Part shown: positions 25,328-34,463 of the stretch, one piece after another
How the letters are laid out: the number at the start of each line of letters is the position of its first letter
Position numbering within the stretch: position 1 is the first letter of the stretch
Assembly: GCF_017599305.1 (NCBI RefSeq)
Contig: NZ_JAGFWR010000005.1
Location: 309,543-373,542 of the forward strand
Reading direction: 5' to 3'
Length of the DNA stretch: 64,000 bases
Source: Micromonospora antibiotica
GTDB taxonomy: Bacteria; Actinomycetota; Actinomycetes; Mycobacteriales; Micromonosporaceae
Made by a program: the position numbers and the translations under genes
The notes under the pieces: generated by a model
Seen by the model: only the letters and a program-made list of their open reading frames with translations
What the model was told of the DNA's origin: nothing
The model's database searches: none

Positions 25328-25357
25328 CTCAGGCCCCCTCGATTGAGGGGGCCTGAG
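25328..25357 (-). terminator. hairpin terminator of tRNA-His
   Basis: A perfect 13-bp stem (CTCAGGCCCCCTC with GAGGGGGCCTGAG) has a GATT loop and lies 26 bp past the 3' end of tRNA-His. No T run follows. Confidence 0.65.
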
Positions 25358-25383
25358 CTGCGGTGGAGCGGATCCACCAACCG

Positions 25384-25456
25384 GGTGACTGATGGGAATT
25401 GAACCCACGACAACCGGGACCACAACCCGGTGCTCTGCCAACTGAGCTACAGCCAC
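25384..25456 (-). tRNA. tRNA-His(GTG)
   Basis: 73 nt. The acceptor GTGGCTG pairs with CAGTCAC, with discriminator C and a genomic G at position -1 (25457), both hallmarks of tRNA-His. The anticodon loop TTGTGGT contains GTG. CCA is not encoded. Confidence 0.95.
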
Positions 25457-25495
25457 CATGCCGTCCGCGCCGGTTTCCCGGGCGGGTGCGGACTA

Positions 25496-25501
25496 ATAAT
25501 A
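25496..25501 (-). promoter_or_regulatory. -10 box of tRNA-His
   Basis: TATTAT on the minus strand, 38 nt upstream of G-1 in otherwise very GC-rich DNA. TGGACG about 19 nt further upstream may serve as the -35 box. Confidence 0.5.
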
Positions 25502-25555
25502 GCCACACCCGGGCGGGGGCCGTCCAGCGGGTTCCGCCGGCCGGCCGGCACCGGC

Positions 25556-26146
25556 CTAGAGCTGTGCCGCGATCGCCTTCGCCGTCTCGACGTCCGGGCC
25601 GGGTAGCGGCACGAACAGGGTGCGCCGGTAGTACTCCAACTCCCGGATGCTCTCCTGGATGTCGGCCAGGGCCCGGTGCGCCAGCCCCTTGCGCGGCTGG
25701 CCGAAGTACACCCGGGGGTACCAGCGCCGGCACAGTTCCTTGATCGACGACACGTCGATCATGCGGTAGTGCAGGTGGGCGTCGAGCCGGGTCATGTCCC
25801 GGGCGATGAAGCCCCGGTCGGTGGCGATCGAGTTGCCGCACAGCGGCGCGGTACGCGGGTCCTTCACGTGGCTGGTGACGTACTCCAGGACCAGGTCCTC
25901 AGCCTCGGCGAGGGTGACGGTGGAGCGGCGCACCTCCTCGGTGAGACCCGATTTGGCGTGCATGGTGCGGACGACCTCCGGCATCGCCTCCAGGGCCGCC
26001 TCGTCGGCGTGGATGACCACGTCCACACCCTCACCCAGCACGTTGAGGTCGGGGTCGGTGACCAGTGCGGCCACCTCGATCAGCTTGTCGCTACCGAGGT
26101 CGAGCCCGGTCATCTCACAGTCGATCCAGACGAGAAGGTCAGCCAC
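25556..26146 (-). CDS. orn: oligoribonuclease
   Basis: 196 aa DnaQ-fold 3'-5' exoribonuclease that degrades 2-5 nt RNA and linear dinucleotides such as pGpG. DEDD residues are visible: the [10 protein letters not shown] motif near the N-terminus (Asp9, Glu11), the Asp in [10 protein letters not shown] (about 110), and [11 protein letters not shown] (His/Asp, about 160) near the end. Length is normal. The start is GTG 26146, six nt after a TAGTCT -10 box, so the message is probably leaderless. It is divergent from the GT87 gene. Confidence 0.95.
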   Translation of the reverse strand: MADLLVWIDCEMTGLDLGSDKLIEVAALVTDPDLNVLGEGVDVVIHADEAALEAMPEVVRTMHAKSGLTEEVRRSTVTLAEAEDLVLEYVTSHVKDPRTAPLCGNSIATDRGFIARDMTRLDAHLHYRMIDVSSIKELCRRWYPRVYFGQPRKGLAHRALADIQESIRELEYYRRTLFVPLPGPDVETAKAIAAQL

Positions 26147-26152
26147 CGGGAC

Positions 26153-26158
26153 AGACTA
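26153..26158 (-). promoter_or_regulatory. -10 box of orn (leaderless)
   Basis: TAGTCT on the minus strand ends 6 nt before the GTG start at 26146. Confidence 0.55.
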
Positions 26159-26207
26159 CGCGCAGCCCAGGTGCCCGCGCCTCGGCACTGTCGCGGGGTG
26201 GGACCGC

Positions 26208-26213
26208 TAGGGT
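26208..26213 (+). promoter_or_regulatory. -10 box of the GT87 gene (leaderless)
   Basis: TAGGGT is followed by 6 nt and the GTG at 26220. No ribosome binding site fits in the gap. Confidence 0.55.
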
Positions 26214-26219
26214 TTCCCC

Positions 26220-27479
26220 GTGCCCGCCGAATCCGTCGCTTCCCCCGTCAACGCCCCGGAGGACCAGCGGAGCCGTACGGCCCGCCGGGTCGTCACGGTG
26301 GTGGCGTTGGCGGCCGTGCTGCCGGCGCTCTACCTGCCGGGCCTGGTGCACGACTTCTTCGACCTGAAGATCTACATGCGGGCGATGGACTGGTGGGCGT
26401 CCGGGCATCCGCTCTACGACTACGTGCAGCCCGACCGGGTGCAGGGTGAGCTGTACTTCACGTACCCGCCGTTCAGTGCCCTGCTGTTGCGGCCGTTCGG
26501 GGTGCTGCCGCTGGGCCTGACGATCGTCATCTTCACCGCGCTGACCTGCGTCGCCGTGGTGGTGACCACCCGGTGGCTGGTGCTGCCGGTGATCGAGCGG
26601 CACGGTCTGCACCGGACGTTCGCGCTCACCGTGGCGGTGCTGCTGGTCTTCGCGGTGGAGAGCACCCGGGAGACGATCACCTTCGGTCAGATCAACATGC
26701 TGCTGGTGGTGCTGATCCTGGCCGACCTGCTCTTCGCCGTACCGCAGGCGCGACGGTGGGCCGGGGTGGGCGTCGGGCTGGCCACGGCGCTCAAGCTCTT
26801 TCCGGGCATCTTCATCGTCTACCTGTTGGTGACCCGGCGCTGGCGGGCGGCCGTGGTGGCGAGTGTCACGGCGGCGGCGGCGACGCTGCTGGCCGCCGCG
26901 GTGGCCCCCCGCGACTCGTGGCGGTTCTGGACCCATGAGTTGTGGGCCACCGACCGGGTCGGGCGCACCGACTACACCGGCAACCAGTCGCTGTTCGGGC
27001 TGCTCAGCCGGATCGACGCCCCGCAGGAGCCGAACCGGCTGCTCTGGCTGGTGCTGGTCGTGGCGATCCTCGGGTACGGGCTGTGGCGGGCGGCCCGGGC
27101 CGCTGCGGCCGGCGACTGGTTGACCGGACTCACCCTCACCGGCCTGGTCGGCGGACTGGTCAGCCCGATCACCTGGACCCACCACATCTACTGGTTCATT
27201 CCGGCGGTGGTGGTGCTGGTGGACGCCGCGCTCGACGCCGACCGGGAGACCGAGGCGGGGGCGCGACGCCGTCGCCGGCTGCTCACCCTCGCCACCGGCA
27301 CCGGCCTGGTGATCGTCTACGGGGTGGTCTCGTTCTACGACTGGGGGGTGGCGCCGGCCCGCACGGACACCCCCTGGGAGTTCCTCCTGCGCAACGCGTA
27401 CGTGCTGCTGGCGCTGCTGCTGCTGGTGCTGTTGCCGGTCCGACGGGAGCGGCGGTCGACCGGTCGACCGACCCCATAA
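26220..27479 (+). CDS. GT87-family (DUF2029) polyprenyl-phosphate mannosyltransferase
   Basis: 419 aa integral membrane protein with about ten hydrophobic helices. The early loop HDFFDLKIYMRAMDWWASGHPLYDY (about 43-68) carries the acidic residues typical of GT-C glycosyltransferases, and TYPPFSALLLRPFG plus FGQINMLLV are family signatures. Actinobacterial relatives add alpha-1,2-mannose to lipoglycans from polyprenyl-phosphate-mannose on the outer face. The exact acceptor is not deducible. Start GTG 26220. Confidence 0.85.
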   Translation: MPAESVASPVNAPEDQRSRTARRVVTVVALAAVLPALYLPGLVHDFFDLKIYMRAMDWWASGHPLYDYVQPDRVQGELYFTYPPFSALLLRPFGVLPLGLTIVIFTALTCVAVVVTTRWLVLPVIERHGLHRTFALTVAVLLVFAVESTRETITFGQINMLLVVLILADLLFAVPQARRWAGVGVGLATALKLFPGIFIVYLLVTRRWRAAVVASVTAAAATLLAAAVAPRDSWRFWTHELWATDRVGRTDYTGNQSLFGLLSRIDAPQEPNRLLWLVLVVAILGYGLWRAARAAAAGDWLTGLTLTGLVGGLVSPITWTHHIYWFIPAVVVLVDAALDADRETEAGARRRRRLLTLATGTGLVIVYGVVSFYDWGVAPARTDTPWEFLLRNAYVLLALLLLVLLPVRRERRSTGRPTP

Positions 27480-27564
27480 AGGGACAGATATTCCACTATC
27501 CGACTTTTAGCGGTAATCTGGTGTCAGCCAGTCATGGCTCGCAGCGCACCGATCCCCCGGTGAA

Positions 27565-27599
27565 GACGGCCCTCCGCGTCGGCAGCGCGGAGGGCCGTC
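27565..27599. terminator. bidirectional hairpin between convergent genes
   Basis: A perfect 14-bp stem (GACGGCCCTCCGCG with CGCGGAGGGCCGTC) with a 7-nt loop lies between the convergent GT87 and ycnI genes. A second imperfect hairpin lies at about 27668-27693, nearer ycnI. Confidence 0.7.
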
Positions 27600-27615
27600 A
27601 CCGCGTCCACGCCCA

Positions 27616-27667
27616 TCCGACGCCACCGCACGACGCGACCGTCCGACGCCACCGCACGACGCGTCCG
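27616..27667. repeat. 26-bp tandem duplication
   Basis: Two adjacent 26-bp copies differ at one base (A or T at the third-last base) and begin TCCGACGCCACCGC. They are non-coding, between convergent genes. Confidence 0.8.
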
Positions 27668-27710
27668 GCCCGCCGGACAGGTCCGACGGGCCGGTGCGCG
27701 GTGGAACGGG

Positions 27711-28445
27711 TCAGGACTTCGGCGTCGGCTCCCGCCGGGTCCGGGCGAAGGCCAACCCGCCGAGGGCCAGCCCACCGAGCCCCGCCAGCAGACCGACGAC
27801 ACCCAGCACGACCGCCGTCGAACCCGAGTCGTCGTCATCGTCGTCGTCCTTCGCGGCCGGCGTGCCCGCCGCCGCCGGGGCCGCCGAGGGCGACCCGGCC
27901 GCCGCGGTCAGGGTCAGCACCGGCGCCGGGTTCTCCGGCTCCTCCGCGCCCGGCGTGGGCTCCTCGATCCAGCGCGACACGTTGCCGTCGGAGTAGGTCT
28001 GGAGCGTCTTGAGGACCATCTTGTCCACCTGCGGCAACGGACCCAACGAGATCGGGAACTCCTGGAACTCGCCAGGCTTGACGCCCCCACCGGCGGCGGC
28101 CGTCCAGGTCAGCTTGGACACCGCCTCGGTGAGCTGGCTGCCGTGCACCTCGATCGGCGGGTCCACCTTGCGCTTCTCCACCGCGACCGTCCACCCCGGC
28201 ACCGGCATCGTGGAGACCGAGCCGACCGGGGCGTTCTCCGGCAGGTTCACCTCGATCTTGACGGTGGAGGCGGTGTCGCTCTCGTTGGGCACCCGGATGG
28301 CGAACCGGCCGTAGCCGCCCTGGGTCGCCTCCTTCGGGTTGACCGTGACGTGCGCCGCGGCCGGCCCGGTGAAGCCGAGCACCGTGGCGGTGACGGCGGC
28401 GAGGGTGAGCGCGGCGGCGGATGCGGAGCGCCGGATACGGATCAT
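27711..28445 (-). CDS. ycnI: YcnI-like DUF1775 copper-associated membrane protein
   Basis: 244 aa. A signal peptide (1-31, AAAH) exposes an N-terminal His after cleavage (HVTVNP), the copper-binding feature described for YcnI. The DUF1775 domain spans about 32-175. An Asp-rich linker (seven Asp in a row, near 205) leads to one C-terminal helix and a basic tail. ATG 28445 has GGAAGGG upstream. It lies 17 bp after the CopCD gene, the partner of YcnI in Bacillus as well. Confidence 0.88.
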   Translation of the reverse strand: MIRIRRSASAAALTLAAVTATVLGFTGPAAAHVTVNPKEATQGGYGRFAIRVPNESDTASTVKIEVNLPENAPVGSVSTMPVPGWTVAVEKRKVDPPIEVHGSQLTEAVSKLTWTAAAGGGVKPGEFQEFPISLGPLPQVDKMVLKTLQTYSDGNVSRWIEEPTPGAEEPENPAPVLTLTAAAGSPSAAPAAAGTPAAKDDDDDDDSGSTAVVLGVVGLLAGLGGLALGGLAFARTRREPTPKS

Positions 28446-28462
28446 CGGGGACGGGCCCTTCC

Positions 28463-30118
28463 TTACTTGATCGGCACGGTGGCGGTCACCGTGGCCTGGT
28501 CGATGTCGGACGTACGGACCGTGAAACGCAGTTGCCACTGGCCCGCCGACGGGAAGCTGAACTCCCCCGTCGCGTGGTTGTCGGTGAGCTTGAGCAGCGG
28601 AATGTCGATCGGTTCCACCCCGGCCGAGGGCAACGCGGCGGTGGCCTTCCACTCCACCACCGGCTGCGGGCGGTTGTCCGGCGTGTAGGCGTACAGGTGC
28701 ATCGAGTTGTTGCCCCGCTCGGCCGGGTCCAGCTCCACCTGGAGCGAGAAGAGCGGGCTGGTCAGCGTGGTCGAGTAGTAGCCGGCGTCGGCACCGGAGC
28801 CGCCGTCGACGGCGGTCCGGGCCGGTGGGGTCTGCACCAGGGTCGCCGTGACGCCGAGGATCACCGCAGTGACCGCCAACTCCACCCACACCGCACGCCG
28901 CACCGGCACCGGCCGGGCCGCCGCCGTCCGCCGTCGCACCAACTGTCGGGAGTACGCGGCCACCCCCACCACCAGCGCGAACAGCCCGATCTTGGCGAGC
29001 AGCAGCCGGCCGTACGTGGTGCCGGTGAGGGCCGCGACGGTGCCCACCTCGATCAGCCCCTGCACGACGCCGGCCAGCAGCAACGCCGCCACCGCCAACG
29101 CCGCCCAGCGGGACCAGATCGGCAGGATCGCCCCCAGCTCCCGCTCGTCGGCCCGGCGCAGCAGGAACCCGGCCAGCATCACCAGCCCGCCCAACCAGAC
29201 CGCCATGCTGCCCAGGTGCACCGCGTCGACGAGCACCGACACCGCCGGTGCCGGGGAGGCAGCCGGGTGCCCGGCCAACGGCCAGGTGAACAACCCGGCC
29301 ACCCCCAGCCCGGTCAGGATGATCCCGTCGGTACGCCCCACCGGCCCCCGGGTCAGCGGCCGGAGCAGGAACACCGCCGCCGCCAGCAGGCCCAGCCGGA
29401 TCAGGTGTGCGGTGCCGTACCCGCTGCCCAGCACCTCGGACAGGCCCTCCCCGGTGACGTCGAACAACCCCCCACCGGCGGTGTACGGCACCTGCATCCA
29501 CACCTCGGCCACCGTCGCGACGGCGAGCAGCCCCACCCCGGACCAGAGCAGCCGGGCCGGCCCCCGCCGGGACAGCCGCAGCGGCCAGAGCGCGGCCAGC
29601 ACCAGCGCCGGACCCACCACCAGCAGCAGACCGGCGTACCCCAGGTATTTCGTCACCTTCACACCGACCCCGACCACCGGGTCGGCCCGGCTGTCCGAGC
29701 CGGCGTCGGTCGGCGGCGTCGACGGCGCCCCCACCGAGTAGGTGAACGCACCGGACACCGGGTGGCTGTCGGCGGAGATCACCCGGTAACTGACCAGGTA
29801 GGTGCCCTGCGGCCCGGCCGGGTCCACCCCGATCGTCACCACCGAGCCCTCGAAGCGGGGCTCACCCCGATCCGCCCGGGAACCGTCCGGGGCGATGACC
29901 CGCACCTTGTCGGGCACCTTGCGGACCGACTCGCTGAACGTCAGCACCACCTCCGACGGGGCGCTCGGCACCACCGCCGAGGCCACCGGGCTGCTGCTGG
30001 ACAACACGGCGTGGGCGCTCGCCGGCCCGGCCGGGGCGAGCAACAGGGCGACGAGGGTGATCAGCAGGCCGGCGGCGGCACCCGCGCGGGCCAACCAGCG
30101 ACGATCGACGGCGTTCAT
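28463..30118 (-). CDS. copCD: CopC-CopD fusion, copper transport/resistance protein
   Basis: 551 aa. The signal peptide ends ASAH, so the mature protein starts with a copper-binding His (HAVLSSSSP). The CopC domain (36-130, with SADSHPVSGAFTYSV) is fused to a CopD domain of about eight helices (150-440). A C-terminal beta domain (about 450-551, YtkA/FixH-like) is extra. ATG 30118 is chosen because the signal peptide follows at once; the upstream frame lacks support. It forms an operon with ycnI and probably imports or handles periplasmic copper. Confidence 0.88.
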   Translation of the reverse strand: MNAVDRRWLARAGAAAGLLITLVALLLAPAGPASAHAVLSSSSPVASAVVPSAPSEVVLTFSESVRKVPDKVRVIAPDGSRADRGEPRFEGSVVTIGVDPAGPQGTYLVSYRVISADSHPVSGAFTYSVGAPSTPPTDAGSDSRADPVVGVGVKVTKYLGYAGLLLVVGPALVLAALWPLRLSRRGPARLLWSGVGLLAVATVAEVWMQVPYTAGGGLFDVTGEGLSEVLGSGYGTAHLIRLGLLAAAVFLLRPLTRGPVGRTDGIILTGLGVAGLFTWPLAGHPAASPAPAVSVLVDAVHLGSMAVWLGGLVMLAGFLLRRADERELGAILPIWSRWAALAVAALLLAGVVQGLIEVGTVAALTGTTYGRLLLAKIGLFALVVGVAAYSRQLVRRRTAAARPVPVRRAVWVELAVTAVILGVTATLVQTPPARTAVDGGSGADAGYYSTTLTSPLFSLQVELDPAERGNNSMHLYAYTPDNRPQPVVEWKATAALPSAGVEPIDIPLLKLTDNHATGEFSFPSAGQWQLRFTVRTSDIDQATVTATVPIK

Positions 30119-30455
30119 CCCGCCATGCTCGCTGACCGGAGGCCGATACGCCCACCCGGCCACCCCACGACGGCACGGCGCGTCCACGGCGGCCGGGGCA
30201 CCTGCCGTAGGTGGTGGGACGTCATGAACGGGTAGTCGTTCGGCGGTGGGGAAAAGTTCCCGGCGTGAGCGGGACCATTCAAAGGGTCGAAGGACCCTGC
30301 CCCTCCCCGCCACGCCGCGTAGCGTGGCTAGTCGTGATCCCCGCCCACCGCGACCCCTCCGCCACCACCGGTGACGGCCCGCTGACCGGCCACCGGCCAA
30401 CGGCGACCCGGCGACCACCCACCCCGGGGAACCCACCGACCGGGCGGTACGACCA
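30119..30455. promoter_or_regulatory. divergent promoter region copCD / mauE
   Basis: 337 bp without a supported gene. A perfect 6-bp dyad, AGGGTC-GAAG-GACCCT, lies at 30283-30298 and could be a stress-regulator site or a small hairpin. TAGCGT at about 30321 is followed after 8 nt by a GTG that opens a 44-codon frame ending inside the next gene's start; I do not count it as a gene. Confidence 0.4.
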
Positions 30456-30983
30456 ATGGGCGTGACCGCAGCGCGTACCCCCGCCGGCCGTTGGCCCGTC
30501 GTCCGGCCCCGGCTCGGCCTCGCCGCCCGGCTCGGCCTCGCCGCCGTCTGGCTGTTCGCCGGTGGGGCCAAGGTCGGTGACCTGGCCGCCTCCGGACGGG
30601 CCGTCAACGCGTACCAGGTGATGCCCTACGAGGTGGCGACGGCGATCGGGGCCGCGCTGCCGTTCGTGGAGCTGGCGCTGGGCCTGCTCCTGCTCGCCGG
30701 GCTGGCGACCCGGCTGAGCGCCGGGATCTCCGCCGCGCTGCTGGTGGTCTTCATCGCCGGCATCGCCTCGGCCTGGGCGCGCGGCCTGGCCATCGACTGC
30801 GGGTGCTTCGGCAGCGGCGGGCAGCTCGCCGCCGGCCAGGCCCCGAGCTACCTCCCGGAGATACTCCGGGACCTGGGATTCCTGGCGCTGGCCGGATTCC
30901 TGCTGATCTGGCCCCGTAGCCCGTACTCGGTGGACGGCTGGCTCGCGGGCGACCCACCCGTGGAGGAGGACGACGATGAGTAG
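30456..30983 (+). CDS. MauE/DoxX-type membrane protein
   Basis: 175 aa with four membrane helices (about 22-38, 64-82, 88-107, 140-155). CGCFG (about 110-114) is the paired-cysteine motif of MauE-like redox-associated proteins. It ends in an acidic tail and overlaps the DsbA-like gene by 8 bp. MauE-type proteins pass electrons to, or assist, extracytoplasmic thiol chemistry, which fits the neighbour. The start is ATG 30456; GTG 30462 is possible. Confidence 0.82.
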   Translation: MGVTAARTPAGRWPVVRPRLGLAARLGLAAVWLFAGGAKVGDLAASGRAVNAYQVMPYEVATAIGAALPFVELALGLLLLAGLATRLSAGISAALLVVFIAGIASAWARGLAIDCGCFGSGGQLAAGQAPSYLPEILRDLGFLALAGFLLIWPRSPYSVDGWLAGDPPVEEDDDE

Positions 30984-31692
30984 TCGCAAGGAACGCAACC
31001 AGGCCGCGCGGGTCGTCCGCGAGCAGCTCGCCCGCGAGAAGCGCCGCAAGCGGACCCTCTGGACCTCCGTCGGGGCGGTGGTGGTGCTGGTCATCGCCGG
31101 CCTGATCGGGTGGAGCGTCTACTCCAGCCAGAAGTCGGACACCTTCACCGCACCGCCCGGGGCGAACGACGCCGGCACCGGCGTCGTACTCGGCACCGGG
31201 CCCGTCACCATCGACCTCTACGAGGACTATCTCTGCCCGGTCTGCAAGGAGTTCCAGCAGACCAGCGGGGAGACCATCAACCAGTTGGTCTCCTCCGGCA
31301 AGGCCAAGGTGGTCTTCCACCCGGTCGCCTACCTCAACCGGTTCTCCACCACCGAATACTCCACCCGCTCCTCGGCCGCGTCCGGCTGCGCCGCCAAGGG
31401 CGGCAAGTTCAAGGAGTTCACCGACGCGCTCTTCGCCCAGCAGCCGCCGGAGGGCAGCGCCGGGCTGAGCAACGACCAGCTGATCGACATCGGCGCGGGC
31501 GTCGGGCTGAACAAGGACGACTTCGGTTCCTGCGTCAAGGACGGCACGTACACGGCGTGGACCGAACACGTCACCGAAGACGCCAGCAAGGACGGGGTCA
31601 CCGGCACCCCGACCCTCAAGGTGAACGGCACCGCCGTGTCCGACCGCAGCCCGGCCGGCATCACCGCAGCGGTGGAGGCGGCCGGCAAGTGA
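30976..31692 (+). CDS. DsbA-like membrane-anchored thiol oxidoreductase
   Basis: 238 aa. A basic N-terminus, one membrane anchor (about 29-50) and an outer thioredoxin-fold domain of the DsbA/Thioredoxin_4 class follow in order. The active site is CPVC (Cys87, Cys90) and the cis-Pro loop is TGTPTLKVNG (near 205-215). It probably forms or repairs disulfides in exported proteins. Operon with the MauE-like gene upstream and a membrane protein downstream (GTGA overlap). Confidence 0.9.
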   Translation: MSSRKERNQAARVVREQLAREKRRKRTLWTSVGAVVVLVIAGLIGWSVYSSQKSDTFTAPPGANDAGTGVVLGTGPVTIDLYEDYLCPVCKEFQQTSGETINQLVSSGKAKVVFHPVAYLNRFSTTEYSTRSSAASGCAAKGGKFKEFTDALFAQQPPEGSAGLSNDQLIDIGAGVGLNKDDFGSCVKDGTYTAWTEHVTEDASKDGVTGTPTLKVNGTAVSDRSPAGITAAVEAAGK

Positions 31693-32783
31693 CCCCGGCA
31701 CCCCTGCGACGGGCCGTCCTGCTGCTCGCCGCCGTACTGCTCGGCCTGCTCGGCTGCGCCGCACCGGCGTACGCGCACGGGGCGGACGCCCCCGACGGCA
31801 CCGACTACCGCACCATGGTGACCGGGATCACCCCGGCCCGGCCGGGGCTGACCGTCCGGGCCGTCGAGGCGGGTGCCCGGCTGGAACTGGTCAACCACAC
31901 CGACCGGGACGTCGAGGTGATCGGCTACTCCGGGGAGCCGTACCTGCGGGTCGGGCCGGGCGGGGTGTACGAGAACGTCCGCTCCCCCGCCACGTACCTC
32001 AACCGCACCCTGGCCGGGGACACCGCGTTGCCCGCCACCGCCGACCCGGCCGCCGCCCCGCAGTGGCGTCGGATCGGCGACGACAGGCGAGTCCGCTGGC
32101 ACGATCAGCGGGCCCTGTGGCGGGAGTCCGGGGTGCCCGCCCCGGTGGCCGCCGACCCGGGCCGGGAGCACCGGGTCCGGGAGTGGACGGTGCCGTTGCG
32201 CGACGGCGACGAACCGGTCGAGCTGCGCGGCACCCTCGACTGGGTGCCGCCGCCGGACCCGTACCCGTGGTGGGTGGCCGCCACCCTCGGCGTCCTGCTG
32301 GTCGGCGCGGCGGGGCTGCTGCCGGCCGGTACCGGCGCGGGGACCCGGGCGCTGCGCGGCGTCGGCGCGGTGCTCGCCCTCGGCGGAGCCGCCGCCGTCG
32401 CCGTGGTGCTGGGCCGGGAGCTGGACGCCGGGGCGCAGGGCGTCGGCGGGGTGCTGCTCGGGCTGGCCGCCGGGCAACTCTGGCCGCTGCTGACCGGGCT
32501 GGGTGCGGTGGCCGCCGGGGGGTGGGCGGTGGCCCGCCGGCCCGCCGCCGACTTCGTGCTCGCGCTGGCCGGGGCGTGCCTGACCCTCGTCGTCGGCGTC
32601 GCCAACCTGACCGTGCTGTCCCGCGCCGTCGCCCCCGCGCCCTGGTCCGGCGGCGTCGCGCGGGTGCTGCTGACCGGGGTGCTGGTCGCCGGGGTCGGCG
32701 CGGTCGCCGCCGGCCTGCTCCGGCTGCACGCCGCCACCCGCGCCGCCGCGCCCCGACCCGCCGCCGACCCGGCCCGGACCTGA
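31689..32783 (+). CDS. membrane protein of the MauE-DsbA operon
   Basis: 364 aa. A signal peptide (about 1-31, AYA-HG; a lipobox-like LLGC lies inside) is followed by a soluble outer part of about 160 residues, then five to six helices (about 195-345) and an Ala/Pro tail. The outer part (RLELVNHTDRDVEVIGYSGE) looks like a small beta domain. Family name not recognised. The GTG at 31689 forms a GTGA overlap with the upstream stop, so it is co-translated with the DsbA-like protein and may be its partner. Confidence 0.7.
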   Translation: MTPAPLRRAVLLLAAVLLGLLGCAAPAYAHGADAPDGTDYRTMVTGITPARPGLTVRAVEAGARLELVNHTDRDVEVIGYSGEPYLRVGPGGVYENVRSPATYLNRTLAGDTALPATADPAAAPQWRRIGDDRRVRWHDQRALWRESGVPAPVAADPGREHRVREWTVPLRDGDEPVELRGTLDWVPPPDPYPWWVAATLGVLLVGAAGLLPAGTGAGTRALRGVGAVLALGGAAAVAVVLGRELDAGAQGVGGVLLGLAAGQLWPLLTGLGAVAAGGWAVARRPAADFVLALAGACLTLVVGVANLTVLSRAVAPAPWSGGVARVLLTGVLVAGVGAVAAGLLRLHAATRAAAPRPAADPART

Positions 32784-32917
32784 CCGGCGACCCGGGGTGC
32801 CCCGTCGCCGTCCGGCCCGGGACCCGGGCCGCCGCCGGTGGGGCCCTGCCGACCGGCACCGAACCCGCCCCCACCGCAGCGCGGGGTACGCCCGTGGGAG
32901 TCGCCTGTCGGCGGTGG

Positions 32918-33682
32918 TCAGCCGATCGGTCGGGGGTGGAAGCCGTAGGGCAGTTCCAGGCGGTGGCGGGAGAGCAGCTCCGCGTCGGCGAGCAGGTCGG
33001 CGGTGGGGGCGTCGGCGACGATCCGGCCGGCGTCCAGGATGACCGCCCGCTCGCACAGCTCCGCCGCGTAGGGCAGGTCGTGGGTGACCATCAGCAGGGT
33101 CACCGGCAGGGCGCGCAGGATCCCGGCCAACTCCCGGCGGGCCGCCGGGTCCAGGTTGGACGACGGCTCGTCGAGGACCAGGATCTCCGGGCGCATCGCC
33201 AGCACGGTGGCCACCGCCACCCGGCGACGCTGCCCGAACGACAGGTGGTGCGGGGCCCGGTCCCGGTGCTCGGCCATCCCCACCGCGGTCAGCGCCTCAT
33301 CCACCCGGGCGGCCAGCTCGGCCCCGCGCAACCCCAGGTTGGCCGGGCCGAACGCCACGTCCTCGGCCACCGTGGGCAGGAAGAGCTGATCGTCCGGGTC
33401 CTGGAAGACGATGCCCACCCGGCGACGGATCTCGGCCAGGGTGTCCCGGTCCCGGGACACCGTCAGCCCACCCACGCTCACCACCCCCTCGGTCGGGGTG
33501 AGGATGCCGTTGAGGTGCAGCACCAGCGTGGTCTTGCCGGCGCCGTTCGGGCCGAGCAGGGCCACCCGCCCACCGCGCGGCACGGCCAGGTCCACCCCGG
33601 CCAGGGCGACGTGACCGTCCGGGTACGCGTACCGGACGCCACGGACGTCGAGGGAGACAGCGGTCTGCACGTACCCGATCAT
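32918..33682 (-). CDS. cbiO: cobalt/nickel ECF transporter ATPase CbiO
   Basis: 254 aa ABC ATPase. Walker A is GPNGAGKT (44-51), the Q-loop is FQDPDDQLF, the signature is LSFGQ rather than the usual LSGGQ, Walker B is ILVLDEP, and the H-loop His is in MVTHD. ATG 33682 is inside an ATGA overlap with cbiQ. It energises the CbiMNQO transporter. The QDPDDQLF motif is typical of ECF ATPases. Confidence 0.93.
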   Translation of the reverse strand: MIGYVQTAVSLDVRGVRYAYPDGHVALAGVDLAVPRGGRVALLGPNGAGKTTLVLHLNGILTPTEGVVSVGGLTVSRDRDTLAEIRRRVGIVFQDPDDQLFLPTVAEDVAFGPANLGLRGAELAARVDEALTAVGMAEHRDRAPHHLSFGQRRRVAVATVLAMRPEILVLDEPSSNLDPAARRELAGILRALPVTLLMVTHDLPYAAELCERAVILDAGRIVADAPTADLLADAELLSRHRLELPYGFHPRPIG

Positions 33683-34449
33683 GTCAGGACGACGGCGGTG
33701 GCGGCGATCGTCACCGCCACCAGCGGCACGGTGGCCGCCGCCACCCACTGCCCGGCGGTCGCCGCGCCGGACCCCTGCCAGACCGCCGGCATCCGCCCCG
33801 TGTAGCCCCGGGAGAGCATCGCCAGGTAGACCCGCTCACCACGTTCGAAGGCCCGCAGGAACAACGCGCCCACCCCGGCGGCGAAGCCGCGCAACTGCCA
33901 CAGGAAACGCGGGTCGTCGCCCCGGGAGATCCGGGCCACCCGCATCCGGCGGGCCTCACCGACCAGCACGTCGAGGTAGCGCAGCATGAACGTGGCGATC
34001 TGGGTGATGATCTGCGGGCAGCGCAGCCGGTCCAGGCCGACGATCAGGTCCCGGGTGGTGGTCGTGGCGGCCAGCAGCAGCGACGCGAGCACCCCCAGGG
34101 TGCCCTTGGCGACGATGTTCCACGCCCCGTGCAGGCCGTCCACCGACAGGCTCAACCCGACGAACTCGGTGCGCGCGCCCGCGCCGAGGAACGGCAGGGC
34201 GACCGCGAACAGCACGAACGGCACCTCGATCGTGGCGCGCAGCAGCAGCCAGCGCGGGCCGACCCGGGCCAGTGCGGCGACGACGGCGACCAGCACGGCG
34301 TACCCGCCGAAGGCCCAGAACGCCTCGCGTGGGGTGGCCACCACGGCGATGGTGAACAGCACCATCGCGGTGATCTTCACCTCGGGCGCCAGCCGGTGCA
34401 CCGGGGAGGGGGTGTCCCGGTAGAGCACGTGCGCGTGTCCGGCACCCAC
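33679..34449 (-). CDS. cbiQ: ECF transporter transmembrane protein CbiQ
   Basis: 256 aa with five to six membrane helices. The coupling-helix region has the ARISRGD and LSRGYTGRMP motifs (Ala-Arg-Gly-type), which contact CbiO. His-rich residues near the start (GHAHV) may touch metal. GTG 34449. It lies 14 bp after cbiN. Confidence 0.92.
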   Translation of the reverse strand: MGAGHAHVLYRDTPSPVHRLAPEVKITAMVLFTIAVVATPREAFWAFGGYAVLVAVVAALARVGPRWLLLRATIEVPFVLFAVALPFLGAGARTEFVGLSLSVDGLHGAWNIVAKGTLGVLASLLLAATTTTRDLIVGLDRLRCPQIITQIATFMLRYLDVLVGEARRMRVARISRGDDPRFLWQLRGFAAGVGALFLRAFERGERVYLAMLSRGYTGRMPAVWQGSGAATAGQWVAAATVPLVAVTIAATAVVLT

Positions 34450-34463
34450 GTCGTACCGCCCGG

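Noticed and set aside
30334..30465. A 44-codon leaderless frame upstream of the MauE-like gene.
   Set aside because: Pro/Thr/Arg-rich content with no domain, and an uncertain promoter spacing of 8 nt.
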